A stretch of DNA of 64,000 nt. Source: UBA2377 sp964525935 (GTDB taxonomy: Bacteria; Verrucomicrobiota; Verrucomicrobiia; Opitutales; Opitutaceae). Positions 6,345 through 15,445 of the stretch are shown one piece after another. The stretch spans positions 62,001-126,000 of the forward strand of contig CAZGJZ010000005.1 of NCBI GenBank assembly GCA_964525935.1, read 5' to 3'. The notes under the pieces were generated by a model. That model was not told the origin of the DNA and ran no database searches. It worked only from the letters and a program-made list of their open reading frames with translations. Within the stretch, counting starts at the first letter, position 1. Every line of letters starts with the position of its first letter. Position numbers and translations under genes: made by a program.

Positions 6345-8447
6345 ATGAACGCCGTAGCCCAGACGCCTTCGTCTTTCCTTTCCGGCGCCTGGCGGCGCAT
6401 GCAGGATTTTGCCGGGCTCGGCAACGACGCCACCTACCTGTGGCCGCGCTGGCTTGTCCTGCGCGCGGTCGGCCTCGTCTTCATCGTCATTTTTGCCGGC
6501 ATCATCCACGAAAGCCGCGCCCTGATCGGACCCGACGGGCTCACGCCCTTGCCGGGCTTGATCGCACAGCTCAAGGCCACCTTTCCTTCGCTCTTCGCTT
6601 CCTTTCTCCACGCGCCGAGCCTGTTTTGGGTCAACAGCAGTTGGGGCATGGTCGCGGCGGTGCAGGGGTGCGGCCTCGCGGCGGCCGTCGCGCTGACCCT
6701 CAACCTCTGGCCGCGGATGTCGCTCTTCGTGTGCTGGGCGGCGCTGCTGTCATTCGCCCGCGGCTGGATCACGTTTTCCGACCCGCAGGTCGACTGGCTC
6801 ATGCTCGAGGTGGCGTTGTTGAGCATCCCCTTCGCGCCGGGCGGCTACCGGCCCGGGCTCGGCACGCACTCGCCGGTGCGGCCCATCGCGCTGTTCATGG
6901 TGCGCTGGCTGCTCTTCCGCGTGATGATCGAGTCCGGCGCGGCCAAACTGCTCAGCGGCGAAGTGCGTTGGTGGGATTTCACCGCCATGGATGCGCTCTA
7001 CGAGACCGCACCCTGCCCGACCATCCTCGGCTACCTCGATCACCAGCTGCCGCACGCGTGGCATGTCGGCGAATGGGTCCTCACCTTCGCCGCCGAGATT
7101 CTCGCTCCGCTGCTTGCGCTCTTCGCCGGCCGGCGCGGTCGCTGGATCGCCTTCGGGCTGTGGGCGGCGCTGCAGGCGGGCATCCAGCTCACCTGCAATT
7201 TCGGCTGGCTCAACACCTCCTCGCTCGCGCTCGGCCTCGTGTTGCTCGACGACCAAATGCTCGCCCGTGCCGCGCAGACGCTGCGGCTCCGGAAGCTCGG
7301 CCAGTTCCTCAGCGCTCGCGCCATCCGGCTCGCGCCGCCCCCGCTCGCCACGTGGCGGCTCTACAGTCTGCGCGCCGCACTGTGGCTGCATTTTTACCTC
7401 TCGCTCACGGCCTTCGTCGTCATCGCCGGCGTGTCCCATCCGATCACGGATGTCCTCAACGCTCCGTTGCAGCGGGTCTTCGCCGGCTTCGGCAGCGTCA
7501 ACGCCTACCAGCTCTACGCCAAGCTCGACCCATTCCACTGTGTGGTTGAGTTCGTCGGCTCCAATGACGGCGGCAAGACATGGCGGCCCTACGAGTTCCG
7601 CTACTTCCCACAACAGCTGGACCGCATCTGCCCGTTCCTCGCGCCGTATTTCCCGCGCTTCGAGGCCACGATGCAGATCCAGGTCGCCACGCGCGACAAG
7701 CCCACCGTCCTCTACGAACTCGTCGCGCAGCACCTGTTGAAACAAAACCCCGAGGTGCTGCGGCTGTTCGCGAACAACCCGTTCCCCGATGGCGCGCCGC
7801 AGATGATCCGCACGCCAGGCTACCGTTACACCTTCACCGATCTCGCGACCTACCGCCGCGACCGCGTGTATTGGCAACGCAGTTATCTGGGCGAACACCT
7901 GCCGTTGCTGCATCTCGCACCCGATGGCTCGCTCGTCCAGGCCGTCGCGCCCTACGAGCAGTTGCTCGTCAAGGCGCAGTTCGGCAACGCCGTCGCCCAG
8001 AGTTACCTCGGTTTTCTCTACATCAGCGGCGAGGAAGGCGTGGACAAGGATCCGGCCGAAGCCCGCACCTGGTTCGAACGCGCCGCCGCGCAGGGGTTGG
8101 CTGACGCACAGTTCAACCTCGCCTTGATCTACGCCAACGGCGACGGCGTGCCCGCCGATCCCCGGCAGGCTGCGCACTGGTGCCGCCTGGCCGCCGAACA
8201 GGGATTCACCGCGGCGCAAGACCGCCTCGGCGTGATGTATATCAAGGGTGAAGGCGTGCCCCGGGACGAAACCGAGGCGCTCGCGTGGTTCCACGTCGCC
8301 GCCCTTTCCGGCGACGAGGAAGCCAAGGGCCACCTGAGCTACACCCAGGCCCGCGCCCAAGCCGCCGTCGTCCAGGCCGCCGAGCAGCGCGCGCAAGTCC
8401 TCCTCGCCGGCATCGAAGCGCGGAAACGGGCGGCGGAAAAAAATTAA
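6345..8447 (+). CDS. Lipase maturation factor (LMF1)-like membrane protein fused to Sel1 repeats
   Basis: 700 residues. The first ~400 are a polytopic membrane region. WWDFTAMD at residues 209-216 followed by YETAPCP is the hallmark of the LMF family, which in vertebrates matures secreted lipases in the ER. A soluble segment follows (~residues 390-540), then three Sel1-type repeats (~545-650) with AQSYLGFLY, AQFNLALIY and AQDRLGVMY cores. The bacterial role is unknown, perhaps folding or assembly of envelope proteins. The ATG at 6345 begins the plausible protein; the upstream extension to 6249 has no family features. It is convergent with the next gene, 7 bases away. Confidence 0.82.
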   Translation: MNAVAQTPSSFLSGAWRRMQDFAGLGNDATYLWPRWLVLRAVGLVFIVIFAGIIHESRALIGPDGLTPLPGLIAQLKATFPSLFASFLHAPSLFWVNSSWGMVAAVQGCGLAAAVALTLNLWPRMSLFVCWAALLSFARGWITFSDPQVDWLMLEVALLSIPFAPGGYRPGLGTHSPVRPIALFMVRWLLFRVMIESGAAKLLSGEVRWWDFTAMDALYETAPCPTILGYLDHQLPHAWHVGEWVLTFAAEILAPLLALFAGRRGRWIAFGLWAALQAGIQLTCNFGWLNTSSLALGLVLLDDQMLARAAQTLRLRKLGQFLSARAIRLAPPPLATWRLYSLRAALWLHFYLSLTAFVVIAGVSHPITDVLNAPLQRVFAGFGSVNAYQLYAKLDPFHCVVEFVGSNDGGKTWRPYEFRYFPQQLDRICPFLAPYFPRFEATMQIQVATRDKPTVLYELVAQHLLKQNPEVLRLFANNPFPDGAPQMIRTPGYRYTFTDLATYRRDRVYWQRSYLGEHLPLLHLAPDGSLVQAVAPYEQLLVKAQFGNAVAQSYLGFLYISGEEGVDKDPAEARTWFERAAAQGLADAQFNLALIYANGDGVPADPRQAAHWCRLAAEQGFTAAQDRLGVMYIKGEGVPRDETEALAWFHVAALSGDEEAKGHLSYTQARAQAAVVQAAEQRAQVLLAGIEARKRAAEKN

Positions 8448-8454
8448 GCGCCGC

Positions 8455-9567
8455 CTACTTTTTCGGCGGCGTGTAGGTAAACGGCACTTTCACGCGCACG
8501 TAGACGGGCGCGCCGTTTTTCAGCGCGGGATCAAAGACCCAGCGCGAGGCCGCCGTCGCCGCCGCCCAGCCAAAATCCTCGTGGGTCGTAGTCACGATGC
8601 GCGGCAACCGCGCACGGCCATTGTGGTCGATGATGACCTCGATTTCTGCGCTGGCCGCCTCACCGGATTTAATCAGCGCCTCGGGGAGTGCCGGACCTGC
8701 GCGGTAAACGGGCTTCAGCTTCTCATCGAGGTCCGTCGCGGAATAGATTTTAGGGGAAGATTGTTCGAGTTCGGTCAGCAGATCCTTGGTGGCTCCATCC
8801 ACCGGTGAGTCCGGGCTGATCTGGTTGAAAACCTTCTCGATCGAGAGCAGCGCCCAACACGGCTTGCCCGCCTTGGTTGCGGGCTCGAATTCCATGACCT
8901 CCGCCATCGCGGCGAGCGCGGCGCCAAATTCGGGTTCGCTCGCGGATTTCACCTGCGCGTCCCGCGCGTTGCCGGAGGGATCGACCAGAAACGTGACGGT
9001 GGCGCGGCCGGTTTTGCTCTTCACGAGCAAATCGTAGGGATAAACGGGCTTGAGGGTGCGCACCGCCACCGGCGGCTCATCGTATTGAAACTCCGGCGGG
9101 AGATTCTTGTCGGGCTTGCCGCGGGTTTTTATCCGCTTCGCTTTTTTCGTCTCGATCGCCACCGGGTCGAACTTCACGGGCACCTGCAGCCGGGATTTAA
9201 CCATCTGACCATTGACGATGGCCGATTCATATTCCCAACCCAGCACCGCCTCGAGCGCCAGCAGGTCCAGCTCAGCCCGGTCGGACTTAACGACCCGTGG
9301 CTCGGATACATTATTATACCGGTCGACGGTTACCTCGACCAGCACCTCTCCCTTGATCCCGGCATCCCGCAATTGCTTCGGATAAAAAGGCGGCGTCTGC
9401 GTGTTGGTCACGACGGCAGCGGGGCGGTCATCCACCACCCCGACGATGGTCTGGGATACGCGGGGGGCCGGACCGGCCTTAAGGGCCGAAGGCGGTTCGC
9501 CTTGGGCGAAGGCCGCAAAAGGAGTGAGCAACAAGGCGATCAGGCTGAAAACCGTTGTGTGTTTCAT
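8455..9567 (-). CDS. Secreted protein with three TonB C-terminal-like domains
   Basis: 370 residues. A signal peptide is visible at residues 1-21 (MKHTTVFSLIALLLTPFAAFA). The rest reads as three TonB_C-type domains, each opening with a P-x-YP-like segment and ending with the WE/FEPA strand: ~residues 55-135, 160-245 and 275-365. Unlike TonB it lacks an N-terminal proline-rich periplasmic spanner tied to a membrane helix, unless the signal is uncleaved. It is a periplasmic protein of unknown partner. The ATG at 9567 was chosen for the signal peptide; the longer frame enters the divergent glyS leader. Confidence 0.75.
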   Translation of the reverse strand: MKHTTVFSLIALLLTPFAAFAQGEPPSALKAGPAPRVSQTIVGVVDDRPAAVVTNTQTPPFYPKQLRDAGIKGEVLVEVTVDRYNNVSEPRVVKSDRAELDLLALEAVLGWEYESAIVNGQMVKSRLQVPVKFDPVAIETKKAKRIKTRGKPDKNLPPEFQYDEPPVAVRTLKPVYPYDLLVKSKTGRATVTFLVDPSGNARDAQVKSASEPEFGAALAAMAEVMEFEPATKAGKPCWALLSIEKVFNQISPDSPVDGATKDLLTELEQSSPKIYSATDLDEKLKPVYRAGPALPEALIKSGEAASAEIEVIIDHNGRARLPRIVTTTHEDFGWAAATAASRWVFDPALKNGAPVYVRVKVPFTYTPPKK

Positions 9568-9649
9568 TATGACAAAGTTGGGCTGCGCGCCCGGACCGCG
9601 CAACCGCGGAATTGACCGCGGGCACCGCGACCGCCATGACTGGCGGGCT

Positions 9650-11179
9650 ATGTCCGAACCCACCGCTCCCGTCGAAGTCTCCATGGACAACATTGTCGCG
9701 CTCGCGAAGCGCCGCGGCTTTGTCTTTCAGTCGTCCGAAATCTACGGCGGACTCACCGGCTTCTTCGACTACGGCCCGCTCGGCGTCGAGTTGAAGAAGA
9801 ACATCCGCGACTGCTGGTGGAACGACATGGTCCGCCGCCGCGACGACGTCGTCGGCGTCGAGACGTCGATCATCATGCACCCGAAGGTGTGGGAAGCGTC
9901 CGGCCACGTCGCCGGCTTCAGCGACCCGCTGGTCGACTGCAAGGTCTCCAAGCAGCGCTTCCGCGCGGATCAGCTTTTCTGGTCGCCGGTTGTCGTCGAC
10001 GGCAAAACCGTCAGCTACGTCAGCGCCCTCGAGAGCGAAAAGACCGCCGCCGATCTTCAGGCCGCCGCCGAGTCCTTTAAGCGCAAAAAGGCCATCGTCG
10101 GCACGCTCGCGCCCGTCGTCGTCAAGGACATGACCGAGGCCAGCGACGCCGAAATCCCGCTCATCCCCTCGCCCGCCACCGGCGAGCCCGGCAGCCTCAC
10201 GGCGCCGCGCGCGTTCAACATGATGTTCCAGACGAACGTCGGCGCGATGACCGATGCGTCCTCCGTTGCCTACCTCCGTCCCGAGACCGCGCAGGGCATG
10301 TTCGTCGACTTCAAGAACGTCGTCGACACCGGCCGCGTGAAGCTTCCCTTCGGCATCGCCCAGGTCGGCAAATCCTTCCGCAACGAGATCACGCCGCGCA
10401 ATTTCATCTTCCGCTCGCGCGAGTTCGAGCAGATGGAGATGGAATACTTTATCCATGAGGACGCCGACTGGTCGAAGTGCCACCAGGAATGGATCCAGTG
10501 GTGCAAGGACTGGCTGCTCTCCATCGGCCTGCCCGATTCGCACCTCTCGCTCTACACCCATCCGAAGGAAAAGTTGTCGTTCTACTCCCGCGGCACGGTG
10601 GATATCATGTTCAAGTATCCGTTCGGCGTGCAGGAGCTCTGGGGCATCGCCGCCCGCGGCAATTACGATCTCACGCAGCACGCCAACGCCTCCGGCAAGC
10701 CGCAGGATATCTTCGACGAGACCTCGAAGAAGAAATTCGTTCCGCACGTGATCGAACCCGCCGTGGGCACCGACCGCATTTTCCTCGCCGTGCTCTGCGC
10801 CGGTTACGCGGAGGAAGACGTGAAGGACGAGAAGGGCAACGTGGAGAAACGCACCGTGCTCCGCCTCTCGCCGCGCATCGCGCCCGTCAAGGTCGCCATC
10901 CTCCCGCTCCTCAAGAACAAGGAGGCGCTCACCGCCCGCGCGCACGCCCTCTACAAAAAACTCCAGCGCCGCTATGCCGTGTTTTACGACGACGGCGGCA
11001 ACATCGGCAAACGCTACCGCCGCCAGGACGAGATCGGCACGCCGTGGTGCGTGACCATCGATTTCGACACCATCGAAAAGCCCGGCGACACCTTCACGCT
11101 CCGCGAACGCGACAGCATGAGCCAGCGCCGCATCACCGAAGCCGAACTCTTCGCCCTCCTGGAAGAGCAGGTTTATTGA
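9650..11179 (+). CDS. glyS: Glycyl-tRNA synthetase, single-chain (alpha2) type
   Basis: 509 residues, normal for the dimeric GlyRS found in eukaryotes, archaea and some bacteria. The N-terminus has GFVFQSSEIYGGLTGFFDYGP. Class II motif 2 is in FRNEITPRNFIFRSREFEQ, motif 3 near AVGTDRIFLAVL, and the C-terminal anticodon-binding domain includes VAILPL and a YRRQDEIGTPWCVTID block. It charges tRNA-Gly in the cytoplasm. The ATG at 9650 (MSEPTAP) was chosen because the upstream extension overlaps the divergent TonB-like gene. Symbol follows common usage for single-chain enzymes (also glyQS). Confidence 0.95.
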   Translation: MSEPTAPVEVSMDNIVALAKRRGFVFQSSEIYGGLTGFFDYGPLGVELKKNIRDCWWNDMVRRRDDVVGVETSIIMHPKVWEASGHVAGFSDPLVDCKVSKQRFRADQLFWSPVVVDGKTVSYVSALESEKTAADLQAAAESFKRKKAIVGTLAPVVVKDMTEASDAEIPLIPSPATGEPGSLTAPRAFNMMFQTNVGAMTDASSVAYLRPETAQGMFVDFKNVVDTGRVKLPFGIAQVGKSFRNEITPRNFIFRSREFEQMEMEYFIHEDADWSKCHQEWIQWCKDWLLSIGLPDSHLSLYTHPKEKLSFYSRGTVDIMFKYPFGVQELWGIAARGNYDLTQHANASGKPQDIFDETSKKKFVPHVIEPAVGTDRIFLAVLCAGYAEEDVKDEKGNVEKRTVLRLSPRIAPVKVAILPLLKNKEALTARAHALYKKLQRRYAVFYDDGGNIGKRYRRQDEIGTPWCVTIDFDTIEKPGDTFTLRERDSMSQRRITEAELFALLEEQVY

Positions 11180-11198
11180 TCAAGGCACGGCGGCCGGC

Positions 11199-11675
11199 AT
11201 GGAAAACGAGTGCACGTTCTCGGCCGACCGCCGGCATCGCTACAGCCTGATCCACCGCATCAACCCGCTGCTGGGCGAAAGCCTGATCCTCTGGATCGGG
11301 CTCAACCCCAGCACGGCGGACGAGTCACAGCTCGATCCCACGCTCACGCGCATCCGTTCCTTTTCGGAGCGCGAGGGCTTTGACGGTTTCTGGATGGCCA
11401 ACCTCTTCGGGCTGCGCACGCCCTACCCGAAGGAAATGATGGCCGCCAAGGATCCTGTCGGCTCCGGCAACGACGCCTCGCTCCAACTCGCCGCGAAGCG
11501 CTGCACGCGCATCGTCGCCGCATGGGGCGCGATCGGCGAATACCAGTCGCGCGCCGAGGCCGTCGTCACGCTTTTTCCCGGCCGTGAACTGTGGTGCCTC
11601 GGCACCACGAAGGACGGCCACCCGCGCCACCCGCTCTACGTCAACGGCCGCCAGGCATTGGTGCGCTGGCGTTGA
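11199..11675 (+). CDS. DUF1643 family protein
   Basis: 158 residues. The pattern RYSLIHRIN, then LILWIGLNPSTAD, ... NLFGLRTPYP, ... DPVGSGND, ... VAAWG and WCLGTTKDGHPRHPLYV matches DUF1643, a family of small cytoplasmic proteins of unknown function often found near mobile DNA or as singletons. It starts 19 bases after glyS and is probably cotranscribed with it. No catalytic role can be assigned. Confidence 0.85.
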   Translation: MENECTFSADRRHRYSLIHRINPLLGESLILWIGLNPSTADESQLDPTLTRIRSFSEREGFDGFWMANLFGLRTPYPKEMMAAKDPVGSGNDASLQLAAKRCTRIVAAWGAIGEYQSRAEAVVTLFPGRELWCLGTTKDGHPRHPLYVNGRQALVRWR

Positions 11676-11782
11676 AGCCTTTGGGCCTCCATGTAGACCC
11701 GACCGCTGGCCGGGTGCCCGCGACCCCATTTCGTTATGGCCTTTATCTGTAACCAACGCCCCGCCCTCGGGTCTGCAGCCTG

Positions 11783-14700
11783 ATGGCCCGTTGGCTGAAG
11801 GTAATCCTGTTTGCGCTCGGTGTCGTGGGCCTGGCCCTGGCGACGCTCCCTTGGTGGCTGGGCGCCGCGCTGCGCCCCATCTTGCACACCCGCGGCGTCA
11901 CATTCGAAAAATACGAGCGCATCGGCTATGCCCACTTCCGCCTGCGGCAGGTCGATTATCAAAGCCCCGGCATCCGCGTCACCGCGCAGAGCGTGGAAAC
12001 CGTGACGCCACTTGTCTGGGTCGGACAACGCCTGCGCGGTGCCGAGCCCGCCCTCAAGGTTGAGGGCTGGCAGGTCATTCGTTCCAGCGGAGCGAAAACC
12101 GCTGCCGTAAACGCAGCCCAGCCGACCGTTTCCGGCCTGCCCGACTTGCAAGCCGCCGTGCGCCGCGTAACCCCGCGCATTGCTTACTGGCTGCCGCGCG
12201 CGCAGCTTTCCGATGGTGAATTGATCGGCTTCGGTCCGGTCATCTCCATCACCTCCGTCGCTTGGCGCGACGCAGCACTCACCGTCGAAGGGCTGCGCGT
12301 TTCGAATCACGTCCTCGCATTCGTAATCGCCCCGGCCGCGGACGGCGCCATCACGCTCGCCGCCCACACCGCCGGCGATGAAGCCAAACTGCAGCTCACA
12401 TGGACCGGCTCCGAACTGAAAGGCGACGCCACGCTGTGGACGCAGCCGCTGCAACTCGCCGCCCGTTTTCCCGCGCAAGGCTGGCTGCCCACCGAAGCCA
12501 GCCTCGTTGCCGCCAACTGGCAGCTTCCCGCCGCCCGCGTCAAACTCGGCGCACCCTACGCGCAGGTGCACGGCGACGCCCGGCTCCTCTGGCGCGACGG
12601 CGCCTTTGATTTATCCTTCAACGCCAAGGCCGAACCTGCCGCCGATACGAAAACCAAGGCCCCGCCTTTCGAGGCTAGCGGCACTGCGCATGGCACGCGG
12701 CGCGAGTTAACGCTCACTGCCCTCGCCGTGAACGCGCCTTTTGCCACGGCCAAACTCACCGCGCCCGTCACGTTCAGTCTCGATCGTCCTTTGGCTGCGG
12801 AATCCGCCGAGCTCAACGTCGCGGCCGATCTCGCCAAACTGCCCTGGTTGGCTGAAGCCCGGGGTTTGGTGCAAGGCACCGTCCGCGTAAACGGCGGCAC
12901 CGCCGCCGCGCGCCAGATCTTCCAGCTCAATTTCTCCGACGTCGTGCTCCCAGGCTTCGCCTTGCAAAAGGCCCAGGCCGCCGGCGTTCTCCGCTGGCCG
13001 TTGCTGGAGCTGACCTCGCTCGATGTGCAACTGGATGAAACCAGCCGCGTGCAAGCCCATGGCTCCGTTGACTGGCAGACCCGCGAATTGTCCGGGGGCG
13101 CCTTGCAGGCGAAACTGACTCCCGGCTGGTTTACCCGCTGGCTGCCCGCCGGCACCACGTGGGGCTCCGCCACGGTCACCGCCACGATGGCAGGCCCCCT
13201 CGCCGCTCCGCGACACCAGGGTTCGCTCAAGCTCACGGATGCACAGCGGCCGCCGCTGCATCCCTTGCTGGTCGATGTCTCGTGGCAAGGCACGGGCACC
13301 AAAACGGAAATCCTTTCCGCGCGCATCGCAGCCAGTCACTCCGCCCTCGTATTCTCCGGCACACTCGATCCGCAGGGACTCCAACTGGATAACCTTTCCT
13401 TCACCGCCTCGGACCAGCCAGTATGGCAGCTCGCGGCGCCCGCCCGGCTGACTTGGGCGCCGGTGTGGCAGATCGACCAGCTCCAACTGTCCGGCGCGTC
13501 CAGTTCTTTGACGCTCAAGGGCCAGGGCGGGCCGGAAGGATTTATCGATTTCAACGCCGCCCATTTCGAGTCCGCGTGGTTGCAGGATTGGGTGACGCTC
13601 ACCGGCCCAGCCTGGCAGTTGCAAACATGGCAAACGACCGGCCGCGTCGCCGACCGCGTGCTGGTTTTCGACACCACGCTCACCGCGCAGATCGCGATGT
13701 CACCCAAGCCCGCGCAGGTGAAACTTGTCGCGCGCGGTGACGCCGACGGCCTGCAACTCAAGGAACTGACCGTCGTGGAAACCGATCGCGTGCTCACCCA
13801 GGCCAGCGGCCGGCTGCCTCTCACCTGGCGGATGGAGCCCACGCCGCAGCTGCGTTTCGACGAAGCCGCCCCGCTGGAACTGACCGCGTCGACTGAACCC
13901 GACTCGCCGCTCTGGGCCTCGCTGTCCGCCGCATCGGGCCTGCAACTCACGCGTCCCACGGCAAAAATTAATCTCCAGGGCTCTTTGCGCGAGCCGACCG
14001 GCGACTTGCAACTCCGCGTCGCCAAGCTGCGCGTCGCCACCACATCGCAGAAATTTTCCCTGCCCGACTTTGAGGATCTCACCCTCGATCTCCAACTCGC
14101 CCGCGAGCAGGTCACCCTCAGCGCGTTCTCCGCCAGGCTCGACGGCCAGGCTGTGCAGGCCAGCGGTCGCGTGCCGATGAATGATGTCCGCTGGCAGGAA
14201 TTATGGCGCGCGCCCGCCGCGTTCGAGTGGCGCGAGATCGAGGCCAAGCTGGAAATCCCCGACGCCGACCTCGCCCCGCTGGCGCGCCACGCGCCCAATT
14301 TTTTCGCCGCCCGCGGCCGGCTGCGCGCACACGTGGAACTCAATCGCGGAAAATTTTCCGGCGAACTGCACCTGGCCGACGCCGCCACCCGGCCGCTGCC
14401 GCCCTTCGGCACGTTGCAGGAAATCAACGCCGACCTCGCGCTCGACGAGCGCACGCTCACGATTCGTTCGCTAACCGCCAAGCTCGGCAGCGAACCCGTC
14501 GCCCTCGACGGCAGCATCACCTTCGTGCCGGACGCGCCCCCGCGACTTTCCCTCGGCCTGAAAGGCGCCAACCTTCCGCTCGTGCGCAACACCGGCCTGC
14601 TCGTGCGCAGCGATCTCGATCTGCACGCGAAGACCGACTCCGCCGGCCTCACCCGCCTCACCGGGCGGATCACCCTGCGCGACAGCCTGGTGCTGGCGAA

Positions 14701-15445
14701 TTTCAACACCTTGCTGCCAAACGGTCCGCGCGGCGTCACCCGCCAGCCGCCCTATTTCGCCGTGGAAGCCGAGCCGTTCCGCCACTGGCCGCTCGACGTC
14801 GAGGTGCGCGGCCCGGGCGCAATCCGGCTGCGCACCACGGTATTCAACGGCACGGCCACCGCCCGTTTCCGCCTCGGTGGCACGCTCGGCGAACCGCGCG
14901 CCGTGGGCGATCTCACCGTCGATCAAGGCCAGGTGCTGTTTCCCTTCGCGACCTTCAGGGTGCAGCAAGGCATCGTGCGCCTGAGCGAGGCGGATCCGTT
15001 TCACGCGCGCATCAACCTCGTCGCCGCCTCGCAACGGCGCGATTACCAGTTGCGGCTCGAGGTCACCGGCCAGCTGCCGGAGCCGAACCTCACCCTATCC
15101 TCCTCGCCGGCCCTCGAGGCCGAGGAAGTGCTGCTGCTGGTGATGACCGGACAGCCGCCCACCGGCGAAGCCTCCTCCTCGGGTGCCCAGCGCTTTGCGC
15201 TGCTCGGCGCCTACCTCGGTCGCGGCATTTTTCAGGATCTCGGCGTCGGCGGGGAGAACCGCCTCGAAATCTCCGCCGGCCAGCAGGTCTCGGCGCAGGG
15301 CCGCGAAACCTACGAAATCGAATACAAGCTCCGCGAGCGCTGGTCGCTCGTCGGCGAATACGACGAGTATGACAGCTACAACGCGGGCGTGAAGTGGCGC
15401 GTTTACACGCAGGAGAGCGTGCCGGTCGAAAATGAAAAGAAATAG
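11783..15445 (+). CDS. tamB: Translocation and assembly module protein TamB-like (DUF490)
   Basis: 1220 residues. An N-terminal membrane anchor (~residues 5-24) is followed by a very long run of beta-strand-rich AsmA/TamB-type sequence. The C-terminal ~150 residues carry the DUF490 signature region (SSSPALEAEEVLLLVMTGQPP, then a YEIEYKLRERWSLVGEY end). TamB spans the periplasm as a hydrophobic groove. It helps insert outer-membrane proteins and has been implicated in lipid transport to the outer membrane. Its last 14 bases overlap the start of the TamA-like gene, so the two are translationally coupled, as expected for a Tam complex. Confidence 0.85.
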   Translation: MARWLKVILFALGVVGLALATLPWWLGAALRPILHTRGVTFEKYERIGYAHFRLRQVDYQSPGIRVTAQSVETVTPLVWVGQRLRGAEPALKVEGWQVIRSSGAKTAAVNAAQPTVSGLPDLQAAVRRVTPRIAYWLPRAQLSDGELIGFGPVISITSVAWRDAALTVEGLRVSNHVLAFVIAPAADGAITLAAHTAGDEAKLQLTWTGSELKGDATLWTQPLQLAARFPAQGWLPTEASLVAANWQLPAARVKLGAPYAQVHGDARLLWRDGAFDLSFNAKAEPAADTKTKAPPFEASGTAHGTRRELTLTALAVNAPFATAKLTAPVTFSLDRPLAAESAELNVAADLAKLPWLAEARGLVQGTVRVNGGTAAARQIFQLNFSDVVLPGFALQKAQAAGVLRWPLLELTSLDVQLDETSRVQAHGSVDWQTRELSGGALQAKLTPGWFTRWLPAGTTWGSATVTATMAGPLAAPRHQGSLKLTDAQRPPLHPLLVDVSWQGTGTKTEILSARIAASHSALVFSGTLDPQGLQLDNLSFTASDQPVWQLAAPARLTWAPVWQIDQLQLSGASSSLTLKGQGGPEGFIDFNAAHFESAWLQDWVTLTGPAWQLQTWQTTGRVADRVLVFDTTLTAQIAMSPKPAQVKLVARGDADGLQLKELTVVETDRVLTQASGRLPLTWRMEPTPQLRFDEAAPLELTASTEPDSPLWASLSAASGLQLTRPTAKINLQGSLREPTGDLQLRVAKLRVATTSQKFSLPDFEDLTLDLQLAREQVTLSAFSARLDGQAVQASGRVPMNDVRWQELWRAPAAFEWREIEAKLEIPDADLAPLARHAPNFFAARGRLRAHVELNRGKFSGELHLADAATRPLPPFGTLQEINADLALDERTLTIRSLTAKLGSEPVALDGSITFVPDAPPRLSLGLKGANLPLVRNTGLLVRSDLDLHAKTDSAGLTRLTGRITLRDSLVLANFNTLLPNGPRGVTRQPPYFAVEAEPFRHWPLDVEVRGPGAIRLRTTVFNGTATARFRLGGTLGEPRAVGDLTVDQGQVLFPFATFRVQQGIVRLSEADPFHARINLVAASQRRDYQLRLEVTGQLPEPNLTLSSSPALEAEEVLLLVMTGQPPTGEASSSGAQRFALLGAYLGRGIFQDLGVGGENRLEISAGQQVSAQGRETYEIEYKLRERWSLVGEYDEYDSYNAGVKWRVYTQESVPVENEKK

